DNA from: a virus
DNA length: 27,315 nucleotides
Direction: 5' to 3' (one strand)
Virus record (IMG/VR): IMGVR_UViG_3300042521_000446
Location: 1-27,315 of that record
The notes beneath the pieces are model-generated. The model was not told where the DNA came from. It searched no databases and saw only the letters and a list, made by a program, of their open reading frames with translations. The position numbers and the translations under genes were made by a program. Positions 21,638 through 27,315 of this stretch are shown piece after piece. Positions within the stretch are counted from its first letter, which is position 1. Every line of letters starts with the position of its first letter.

Positions 21638-21774
21638 CGCTTTTTTGCCTTCAACAGGTTCAGCACCTGAAACACCAGCTGCACAATGCTGTTGCTCTTC
21701 AGTGGGCTAATCGCGATCAGCTCGCTAGCAGCAGCGACGATGATCCAGAAGGCGGGATGAGAAAGGAAGTCCAC
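21634..21774 (-). CDS. 46-aa membrane protein (holin candidate), GTG start
   Basis: GTG at 21774: VDFLSHPAFWIIVAAASELI, then AISPLKSNSIVQLVFQVLNL and LKAKKR. One hydrophobic segment (FWIIVAAASELIAI), a polar KS-N-S turn, a second amphipathic helix and a basic C-terminus resemble small phage holins. It lies 4 nt after the 82-aa membrane protein and overlaps the CTG-start gene. I infer a holin or holin-accessory role from its position beside the endolysin. Confidence 0.7.
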   Translation of the reverse strand: MDFLSHPAFWIIVAAASELIAISPLKSNSIVQLVFQVLNLLKAKKR

Positions 21775-21778
21775 TGGG

Positions 21779-22027
21779 TTAGCGTGTAGGCCGTGCCTCA
21801 AGCATAGTCACGCGCTGCTCAACGCCATTAAGACGTGAAAAAGTTTCCTTACGGTCCTCCTTGATGTCCTTATGCAGCACCTCTAGCTGTGTGGCAATAT
21901 GCTCTACGGCAGCGGTCAGTCTAATTACAGCTTCGCGTGCTTCATCGTTGCGACGGCTAAAGCCCATCGCGCCCATCGCGGCAACGGAGATCGACGCTCC
22001 AGCAATAGCAGCGATGACCTCGATCAT
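21779..22027 (-). CDS. 82-aa membrane/coiled-coil protein (XhlA-like layout)
   Basis: MIEVIAAIAGASISVAAMGA is a hydrophobic N-terminus (about residues 3-22), and the rest is a coiled coil (EAVIRLTAAVEHIATQLEVL, DIKEDRKETFSRLNGVEQRV). This layout resembles hemolysin XhlA-like accessory proteins and spanins, with transmembrane orientation reversed from XhlA. It sits upstream of the holin candidate. Exact role unknown. Confidence 0.7.
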   Translation of the reverse strand: MIEVIAAIAGASISVAAMGAMGFSRRNDEAREAVIRLTAAVEHIATQLEVLHKDIKEDRKETFSRLNGVEQRVTMLEARPTR

Positions 22028-22036
22028 GTAATCAGT

Positions 22037-22174
22037 TTAACGACCCTGCCCGCGCAGCTTTTTGCGGCCACGACGTCGCGGCCTGGAGCGCTGCCCTTGC
22101 CCTTGGCTGGTTGTCTTGGGGACAGGATCCTTGCGGACGGTGCCGCTTAGACCAGCCTTTGCTTTTACTGCCAC
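22037..22174 (-). CDS. 45-aa very basic protein, GTG start
   Basis: VAVKAKAGLSGTVRKDPVPK, then TTSQGQGQRSRPRRRGRKKL and RGQGR. The GTG at 22174 overlaps the preceding gene's stop by 10 nt. The pattern (LSGTVRKDPxPKTTSxGxGQ, basic tail) is one I remember in cyanophage genomes. Unstructured and highly basic, so possibly DNA- or virion-associated; function unknown. Confidence 0.7.
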   Translation of the reverse strand: MAVKAKAGLSGTVRKDPVPKTTSQGQGQRSRPRRRGRKKLRGQGR

Positions 22175-22494
22175 GGGACGCCAGCTTCAACGGTCGGAAA
22201 CTGCTGGTCTACGATCCGTGCAGCGAGCGCTTCCTCGATCTCGGTGACCTTATCCGGGCCAAACTTGTCCTTGACCCACTGAACGCAAAGCTCTTGGGTG
22301 AGCTGGCTGAACGGGATCATGCTGCCCTCAGGACGCTCCAGACCCATGGAGCCATAGGCACCGGAGTTGTAGGGATTGCCTTCGGGGTCAACGTCATCAG
22401 AGATGCCCACCACCGTCCAGTGCGCGGTAAAGACGTAACCGTCCGAAACCTCGCGTTCTAGGTTGGCGATGGCCCAGTTGTAGGTGATGCTCAT
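22165..22494 (-). CDS. Conserved phage protein (DUF7936-like)
   Basis: 109 aa: ITYNWAIANLEREVSDGYVF, TAHWTVVGISDDVD, then YGSMGLERPEG, LTQELCVQWVKDKFG and GVPWQ at the C-terminus. The W-x-I-x-x-L-E-R...DGYVFTAHW...AYGS-x-GLERP pattern is shared by a phage family that I believe is DUF7936. Function not known. It lies in the late/tail-lysis region. Confidence 0.8.
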   Translation of the reverse strand: MSITYNWAIANLEREVSDGYVFTAHWTVVGISDDVDPEGNPYNSGAYGSMGLERPEGSMIPFSQLTQELCVQWVKDKFGPDKVTEIEEALAARIVDQQFPTVEAGVPWQ

Positions 22495-22541
22495 GATGCT
22501 GTGTGGTTGGTGGGAGTCTAAGACGGGTGTCTAGTGAAGGT

Positions 22542-22554
22542 GACTACGAGGCTT
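22542..22554. repeat. 13-bp direct repeat, copy 1 (GACTACGAGGCTT)
   Basis: GACTACGAGGCTT at 22542-22554 recurs at 23710-23722. Both copies lie at the 3' ends of leftward genes. Confidence 0.6.
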
Positions 22555-22837
22555 TGATGTGGTCTTCAAGGATGTTGGATGCCTTGAACCGCAGGATCGC
22601 GCCGCCAACGCTGAGATGGTGGTTATCAGCCTCACGACGGAACCACGTCACCACCTCCTCTGCAAGCTGAAGCATCTGCTGATCCACGGCAGCGCGTTCG
22701 TCTTCATTCAGCAGCCCGTAGTCATGCCGGTATCTCATACCCATGTTTGGGATGAGCTGCCGTTCCCACGGGGCGGGCTGATTCAGGACACGCCTAGCAC
22801 GGCGGTTCGATAACCATTGTCGAATGATTCGGACCAT
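22544..22837 (-). CDS. 97-aa hypothetical protein
   Basis: Starts MVRIIRQWLSNRRARRVLNQ and contains WFRREADNHHLSVGGAILRF. Basic N-terminus, long helical middle (EDERAAVDQQMLQLAEEVVT). No motif recognised. Its stop lies inside a 13-bp repeat shared with the tail-fibre gene's 3' end. Confidence 0.6.
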   Translation of the reverse strand: MVRIIRQWLSNRRARRVLNQPAPWERQLIPNMGMRYRHDYGLLNEDERAAVDQQMLQLAEEVVTWFRREADNHHLSVGGAILRFKASNILEDHIKAS

Positions 22838-22874
22838 TTTGGTGACATCAACAAAAAGGTTTTAGTGGGAATGA

Positions 22875-23195
22875 CTAATGGGCGTAACGAGCCAAAACAG
22901 CTTGGGCGTACTCCAGCGCAGCGGTGTTGAGCGCCACGCGAAAGATGCCGGGTTCGACTTTGCCGCCGGTTGCGTCAGAGCAGACCTTGGCCGCGTAGGA
23001 AAACTCATCCCGCATGGTCTCAGGCATCAGCTCCAGTAGCTCCTCATCCGTAGGCGCCACCGGCTCGGGCTGGGCTAGGGCGGCTCGGGCTTTGGTCGCC
23101 AACGCATGAGTTTCGCGGCGATCATCCATTAGGAGCTGGCGGTAATGATCAAGCTCGTCAGCCATGCAGGCGCACAGCTCTCGGAAGTCAGTCAT
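22875..23195 (-). CDS. 106-aa hypothetical protein
   Basis: From ATG at 23195 (MTDFRELCACMADELDHYRQ), which overlaps the upstream mini-gene stop; a TTG 12 nt upstream is less likely. Predominantly helical with a Pro-rich linker (AQPEPVAPTDEELLELMP) and a helix at the end (VALNTAALEYAQAVLARYAH). Resembles short, modular cyanophage hypotheticals with the same MTDFREL start. Function unknown. Confidence 0.65.
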   Translation of the reverse strand: MTDFRELCACMADELDHYRQLLMDDRRETHALATKARAALAQPEPVAPTDEELLELMPETMRDEFSYAAKVCSDATGGKVEPGIFRVALNTAALEYAQAVLARYAH

Positions 23196-23269
23196 TTGAA
23201 GTGCCAATCAACGATAATGATGAAAATAATCAAGACGGCAGAAAGTACCGTGGACTGGTAATCAGTCAT
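23192..23269 (-). CDS. 25-aa membrane peptide
   Basis: ATG at 23269: MTDYQSTVLSAVLIIFII then IVDWHFK. One membrane span of about 16 residues. Its start overlaps the upstream stop by 8 nt (ATGACTGA) and its stop overlaps the next ATG as ATGA, so it fills the gap exactly. Conservation of position, if found, would confirm it. Confidence 0.55.
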   Translation of the reverse strand: MTDYQSTVLSAVLIIFIIIVDWHFK

Positions 23270-23618
23270 CAAGTTGCTCCAGTGCGTGGCGGATAATGTC
23301 TGCTTGGCCTGAGCAAATCCCCTCTGGCGGGACGTCATCGGCCATTTTGACGGCTTCAGAAAGTGCTTGTAACGCCTGCTCCTTCAAGCTCTGCGGCTTG
23401 GGGCGGCGGGCGGCGCGGAGTTTTTCACTCCAGAACCCATCATTCAAATTGTCCAGTGCCTCACAGCACACCTCCAGCTCCTGGTCGGCGCCCCATTGGG
23501 CGGCGCGGACAGCAACCCAGTTAATTGGACCACATGGGTCTTGTTTGGCTTGGTCGTACCACTGCTGCACCAGCTCCGGCGGCGGGGCAATGGGATACCT
23601 GTAGTCTTCTTGGGTCAT
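23262..23618 (-). CDS. 118-aa conserved cyanophage-type protein
   Basis: MTQEDYRYPIAPPPELVQQW, later AVRAAQWGADQELEVCCEAL, then LRAARRPKPQSLKEQALQAL. The order Y-R-x-P-I-x-P-P-P-E-L-V-x-Q-W ... A-A-x-x-G-A-D-Q-E-L-E-x-C-C ... R-A-A-R-R-P-K-P is one I recall in cyanophage or freshwater Synechococcus prophage proteins. Function unknown. Preceded by a hairpin leader and a possible -10 element. Confidence 0.7.
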   Translation of the reverse strand: MTQEDYRYPIAPPPELVQQWYDQAKQDPCGPINWVAVRAAQWGADQELEVCCEALDNLNDGFWSEKLRAARRPKPQSLKEQALQALSEAVKMADDVPPEGICSGQADIIRHALEQLDD

Positions 23619-23640
23619 GGTTTCTAGGGAACTGTGGCCA

Positions 23641-23668
23641 GGGGCAGGAGCCGCAAACTCGCTGCCCC
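23641..23668 (-). promoter_or_regulatory. Hairpin leader with possible -10 box
   Basis: GGGGCAG (23641-23647) pairs with CTGCCCC (23662-23668); the stem continues as GAG/CTC around a single bulge. On the minus strand a TATAGT sequence (23677-23672) would start transcription about at the base of this stem. The -35 box is not clear. Same design as the leader at 13463: the transcript would begin with a GC hairpin before the ATG at 23618. Confidence 0.4.
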
Positions 23669-23709
23669 ACCACTATAAAGCTGGGCTGGCTATCTGCGTT
23701 AGTGAGTAG

Positions 23710-23722
23710 GACTACGAGGCTT
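23710..23722. repeat. 13-bp direct repeat, copy 2 (GACTACGAGGCTT)
   Basis: Second exact copy, 1.17 kb from the first, adjacent to the tail-fibre stop. Could be a recombination scar or a small conserved 3'-end element. Confidence 0.6.
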
Positions 23723-25436
23723 AGCAAGCCATCAGCACGCAGGGCACGCAGTAGCTGCCATCGTCATAAGTGCAGGTGACGTGAGTTGAAGTCACCTTGG
23801 CGACGGTCTTGCTGCGGATGATGTCATCATCTTGGGGCTTGGCCGTTCCATCACCAGCGGACATGAGTAGATCACCGCGTTGCACCGTGACGCCATCGGC
23901 AATGCGGATGATGAAGTCACCCGTCATCGCGCAATAGAAGTCGTCGGTGTAGGTGTCGTCGTCGTCATCCCAGGCTTGGAACACGCCGGCCACGTTGGGG
24001 TCGCCTTCCACATCTGAGACTTTCATGCGGTTGAGCTGTTCGTTTTCTTCCTCGCCCCAGGCGCACATCTCGTCGATGTTGCTCAGCACGGTGCCGCGTA
24101 AGATTTCTTCGCGGGTTGCGCCGCCAGGCAGCTGCGACCAGCGGGAAAGGTGAGCACCGTTGTAGCTAACGGTGGTGCCAGAGACGGAGATAGACCCTTC
24201 TGAAACATCAGCTTGATAGAACAATACAAGGTCACCATCATCCACGCCTCTGTTGACAAACAACGCAGGATTGCTATTTCTTTTTGTTATTAACCATCCA
24301 GCACTGCCGCCTGTTTGAACGCCAAGTGTACTCGCCGAACCATCTGGAGTACATCCAAAACCAATAGATCCAAACGAGTTTATCCTCATCCGCTCCGTCG
24401 GGCTGCTCGCTCCGGCGGCGGTAGTGCTGAAGACCAGCCTGCCCGGCATGTCGTTATTGCCGGGCGTGCCGTCTACAAAGGCTTCAATTTTTGCGCCGGA
24501 CTGGTTTAAGTCAGTTCCGTCATCACCGGCAAACCAAAGCCCTCCAAGCTGGTCATTATTCTGGACAACTGTATAACTTCCGTAGGTGGTATTTCTGCTT
24601 TTTGCCAGCATAATTACTGGAGCAAACTCGTTATTTGCGCCATAAAACCAAGTTTGCGCGTAAGATCCGAATGCACTTGAATTGACCTGTACTGCTGCTC
24701 CGGTGACCGTTGAAAGGACCGGAACGCTAGAAGACGTGTTAACTAAAAAACGACCTGATGTATCGACCCTGCATCTTTCAGTGTTGCTGACGTATAGACC
24801 CAAAGGATGAGCAGTTTCTGTGCCAAGAACTGCGGCGCCATCGTAAACATAAAAGGCGCTTTTCTGCGAACTGTCACTAGAGGACAGCCGAATCCCGCCA
24901 CTTCTTGTAGTTGTAGGTCCTTGGATTTCAACCGTTGTTACATTACTTCCCAAGGAGCTAGGCGCAGCAGTGCCAATCCCTACCGCTTCTGCTGACGCAT
25001 CAACAAAGAAAAGCGAAGAGTTTGTATCGCCTTCAATGCGGAAATCATAATTAGCGCCGCCATCGTTGAACACCACCTCGCTGGTGCCCCATTCGACGCG
25101 CTCGACGCCGTTGGTTGCGATTGCAAGCTGATCAGCGCTTGGGCTATAGATGCCCGTATTCAGGTCCGACGCGAACGCCAAGCCAGGGGCCGAGACCGTA
25201 CCTGCCTCAATGGTTAGCGTGCCATCCAGTTCTCTCAGTGTGATCCAAGCGTTGTTGGCAGCATTGCGTAGCTTGAGCAGCCCGGTGCTGGTATCAGCCC
25301 ACCACTGGTAGGCATACATCGTTGCTGGCTCTGTCGCGCCGCTGTTGTTGCTGACGATCGCGGCCAGCGCGTTGTTCAGGTCAGAGCGGACAGCAGCACC
25401 AGTGCCGTTCGCGATGACGTAATCGTGTTGAGCCAC
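23721..25436 (-). CDS. Tail fibre/tip protein with conserved cyanophage-type C-terminus
   Basis: 571 aa from GTG at 25436. The N-terminus (HDYVIANGTGAAVRSDLNNA) and WWADTSTGLLKLRNAANNAW are the repeated collar motifs of tail-fibre proteins. The middle contains fold-repeats of beta type (GIGTAAPSSL, LRVSSSD-like, GRFLVN, MRINSFG). The last about 170 residues (HLSRWSQLPGGATREEI, SDVEGDPNVAGVFQAW, CAMTGDFIIRIADGVTVQRG, DLLMSAGDGTAKPQDDD and the end CVPCVLMAC) form a C-terminal module I recall from cyanophage fibres, with Cys at 552, 560, 563 and 571 or close. It likely contacts the cell surface or acts as an intramolecular chaperone. Confidence 0.9.
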   Translation of the reverse strand: MAQHDYVIANGTGAAVRSDLNNALAAIVSNNSGATEPATMYAYQWWADTSTGLLKLRNAANNAWITLRELDGTLTIEAGTVSAPGLAFASDLNTGIYSPSADQLAIATNGVERVEWGTSEVVFNDGGANYDFRIEGDTNSSLFFVDASAEAVGIGTAAPSSLGSNVTTVEIQGPTTTRSGGIRLSSSDSSQKSAFYVYDGAAVLGTETAHPLGLYVSNTERCRVDTSGRFLVNTSSSVPVLSTVTGAAVQVNSSAFGSYAQTWFYGANNEFAPVIMLAKSRNTTYGSYTVVQNNDQLGGLWFAGDDGTDLNQSGAKIEAFVDGTPGNNDMPGRLVFSTTAAGASSPTERMRINSFGSIGFGCTPDGSASTLGVQTGGSAGWLITKRNSNPALFVNRGVDDGDLVLFYQADVSEGSISVSGTTVSYNGAHLSRWSQLPGGATREEILRGTVLSNIDEMCAWGEEENEQLNRMKVSDVEGDPNVAGVFQAWDDDDDTYTDDFYCAMTGDFIIRIADGVTVQRGDLLMSAGDGTAKPQDDDIIRSKTVAKVTSTHVTCTYDDGSYCVPCVLMAC

Positions 25437-25464
25437 AACTTACAAGACAGGCAGTGTCTACACT

Positions 25465-27315
25465 TTAAACGCCCTTGCCAAATCCGACTGCACTCCACAG
25501 GAAGTTCCTGTCAACTGCGGTGCCACTACTGTTCCTGAAGGTGACATCAAAGCCTGTGCTGGTCACGTTGGTGACGTTGAAGTAGTCACCTGTTGCAAGG
25601 TTCTGGGCCACAATGCCGACGCTGGGCAGGTAAGCATTGATGCCGCCCAGGCTGGCAGTGCCGGTAAAGAACGCTTTGTCAAACGTGATGGACTTGGTGC
25701 CTGCCGTGCTGGCGACCGCTCCAACCGATTGCTCAGTCCTGCGCTGGAACGTTGCCTCATAGCCCAGTTCATCAATCAAGATGTTCTCTGCTGGGTCATT
25801 GCTAGTCAGCTCTGCCTTGAACTGGAAGCCACGGCCAAGGAAGGTGCCATTGACGAACTCCTGCCAGCTTGTCCAGGTTGGCGTGCCGCTTGGGTTGTCG
25901 CTGGTACGCCGCAGGTACAGCTTGCTATTGACCGAATCGATCACACCGCCGTCCCAATCAGACCAGTCATCAACCAAGCCATTACGACTGTCGATCAGGT
26001 CGCTAGGGAAAAATCCGCGAGTGACAAAGAACCTAGTCAGGTCAACCGAATACGAAGCGCCGAGGTCCAAGGTTGCATTGAACTCATAAGTGCCTGTCCC
26101 AACCGTGTCACCGATGAAGTCCATCACCGGCAGCAGGTCAAAGTCCACCACGTCATCAATCTCCTCATCCCCGTCAAGGGTGAGGGCGTCATAGTCCTCG
26201 TTGTAGAACACGTCCGTCTTGTTGCCCTGGAATGGCGGCACATCCGCATCCTCACGCCTTGACTGCACCAGCAGCCGTCCAAGCGCATCAGGAAAGTCAA
26301 CGATGACGCTGGTTTCTGCTGCAGACTGTCGGCCGCCGTCATCCTCAAACTTGACCAGGATCTCACCCTCGACCAGCGGCACAATTGCTTCCGTGTTGTG
26401 GCCTGCGATCGCAGGGATCAGGTCAACGCTGTTGCTCCATGTGCCAGTGCCATTCGTAAGGTTGGTGTGCCTGATGTGAACACGGCCAGCCACCTTCACG
26501 TCTAGATCAACCGTTGCATCCCACCGCAGGCGGGCGCTGTTAGCGCTAATGGCCTCAATCGTCAGGTTTTGCACGTTGCCGGGAGATGCCGTCTTGCCGA
26601 TCAGCGCAAACTGTGCCGTTGCAGTGGAGCTGATCCGTCCGGTAAGGCCAATGCTGACGATTTGGACGTACAGCGTCCCAGCACGCAACCCAGTCAGCCG
26701 GATCGACGGTGATGTGGTCTCCAGTTGCTGCCAGTTGTCATTGTCAATCTTGTACTGCAACCGATAGTTGACCGCCTTGATGGCGCGGTTGGCAACAATC
26801 CTGACGGTTGGCTCAATCCAGCTCAGCTCAAAAGCAGTAAGCACGTTGGAGCCGTCAACGTACAGGTGCTCAGTGCCATCAATGCTGCTCGGCGGATCAG
26901 GTGCAGGTTCAACGATTGGTTCCTGCGGGATGGTGTTCGGATCGGTCAGGCCGCCATCGCCTACATCACGGAACGACAGCTTTAGGTCCGATTCAATCGC
27001 GGCATAGATGCTGGCGTTATATGACAGCGCCGTGATGCCGTAGATGCCGTCTTCACCCTCGGCAACCGTGATGACACGGAACTGCTGCGTTTGCGTGCCG
27101 GTGCTTTGGATAATCCAAATGCTCTGCGGATTAGGAGCTTCGCTGAATGCACTGCTGACCGTGACCACACTGCCCGCTAGACCGCTGATGCTGCGCGTTT
27201 CGACCAAGCCCGTAGGCAGCAGCACGCTGATGGTTGGGCTTCCTCCCAAGGTGGGAGCAGAATCAAGCGTTACGGTCGTCGTCGTTGCTGCGCTGATCCT
27301 GCCGCCCTGCCTGCT
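25465..27315 (-). CDS. Tail-tip (host-specificity J-like) protein, C-terminal part
   Basis: At least 617 codons, open to the right edge; there is no convincing start in the window, so it is a partial gene. Recognisable segments are LAGSVVTVSSAFSEAPNP, IYGITALSYNASIYAAIESD, then at least two fibronectin-III-like modules (SNVLTAFELSWIEPTVRIVA, NVQNLTIEAISANSARLRWD). The C-terminal part is beta-rich with WQEFVNGTFLGRGFQFKAEL. These are the order seen in central tail-tip proteins of the lambda-J type. It would form the tail tip and adsorption apparatus with the fibre gene 28 nt downstream. Confidence 0.85.
   Translation of the reverse strand, partial: SRQGGRISAATTTTVTLDSAPTLGGSPTISVLLPTGLVETRSISGLAGSVVTVSSAFSEAPNPQSIWIIQSTGTQTQQFRVITVAEGEDGIYGITALSYNASIYAAIESDLKLSFRDVGDGGLTDPNTIPQEPIVEPAPDPPSSIDGTEHLYVDGSNVLTAFELSWIEPTVRIVANRAIKAVNYRLQYKIDNDNWQQLETTSPSIRLTGLRAGTLYVQIVSIGLTGRISSTATAQFALIGKTASPGNVQNLTIEAISANSARLRWDATVDLDVKVAGRVHIRHTNLTNGTGTWSNSVDLIPAIAGHNTEAIVPLVEGEILVKFEDDGGRQSAAETSVIVDFPDALGRLLVQSRREDADVPPFQGNKTDVFYNEDYDALTLDGDEEIDDVVDFDLLPVMDFIGDTVGTGTYEFNATLDLGASYSVDLTRFFVTRGFFPSDLIDSRNGLVDDWSDWDGGVIDSVNSKLYLRRTSDNPSGTPTWTSWQEFVNGTFLGRGFQFKAELTSNDPAENILIDELGYEATFQRRTEQSVGAVASTAGTKSITFDKAFFTGTASLGGINAYLPSVGIVAQNLATGDYFNVTNVTSTGFDVTFRNSSGTAVDRNFLWSAVGFGKGV

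Noticed and set aside
25445-25464. Small inverted repeats (AGACA/TGTCT; AGTGT/ACACT) between tail-tip and fibre genes
   Set aside because: Arms of only 5 bp in a 28-nt gap; expected by chance.
25729-26262. 177-codon plus-strand ORF
   Set aside because: Antisense to the tail-tip gene; no domain and no overlap geometry.
1-27315. CRISPR arrays, tRNA genes, insertion sequences
   Set aside because: No regularly spaced repeats, cloverleaf sequences or transposase motifs were seen by eye. A tRNA search program could detect weak cases that I missed.

Overview
The window is a tailed-phage (Caudoviricetes) genome segment, probably from a siphovirus-like phage of a freshwater or picocyanobacterial (Synechococcus/Cyanobium-like) host. 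The phage assignment rests on terminase, portal, MuF-like head protein, tail-tip and tail-fibre genes, a lysozyme and a compact phage replication/recombination set. The cyanobacterial link is an inference. It rests on a primary-type sigma factor resembling cyanobacterial group-2 sigmas, a tail-fibre C-terminus of a type I recall from cyanophages, and several tiny ORFs of cyanophage type. DNA is GC-rich, except for two more AT-rich genes (about 10472-10981 and 12342-12902). No integrase catalytic domain, tRNA, CRISPR array or insertion sequence was found.

Layout. (1) 1-5051, leftward: small basic proteins, MuF-like head protein, a small hypothetical, DUF4055-type portal, a small membrane protein, TerL and TerS. 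(2) 5051-10403, leftward: ParB-domain DNA methyltransferase, a bacterial-type sliding clamp (DnaN), DUF3310, two small proteins including one ribbon-helix-helix (RHH), a 286-bp non-coding stretch with repeated AGGTAGGACA, a primase/VapE-type helicase, and a 57-aa RHH protein as first gene. (3) 10404-10471: a short divergent intergenic region with two overlapping back-to-back promoter candidates. (4) 10472-13327, rightward: HNH-AP2 endonuclease, DEAH helicase, RHH/coiled-coil protein and VRR-NUC nuclease. (5) 13328-19110, rightward: a good sigma-70 promoter with a hairpin leader, small proteins, a RecE-like exonuclease and Bet-like annealase pair, SSB, more small proteins, dCTP deaminase and sigma factor; one gene (17810-18052) runs antisense between the last two. 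(6) 19046-27315, leftward: HNH nuclease, metallophosphoesterase, lysis cassette (two-domain endolysin, small membrane proteins), small hypotheticals, tail fibre and the C-terminal part of a tail-tip protein that continues past the window edge.

How it fits together. Primase-helicase, DEAH helicase, SSB and DnaN would form a mostly self-supplied replication apparatus that recruits host polymerase. Exonuclease and annealase give Red-like recombination. Dcd supplies dUMP precursors and the methyltransferase modifies DNA. The sigma factor could redirect host RNA polymerase to later genes. Most neighbouring ORFs overlap by ATGA, GTGA or TAATG, which supports the chosen starts and indicates long translationally coupled operons. 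Several real genes are under 60 codons and were found from these overlaps: 55-123, 128-271, 10230-10403, 13818-13997, 16323-16475, 16456-16608, 21634-21774, 22037-22174, 23192-23269 and an edge fragment at 1-58. The 67-aa gene at 21434-21637 appears to start with CTG.
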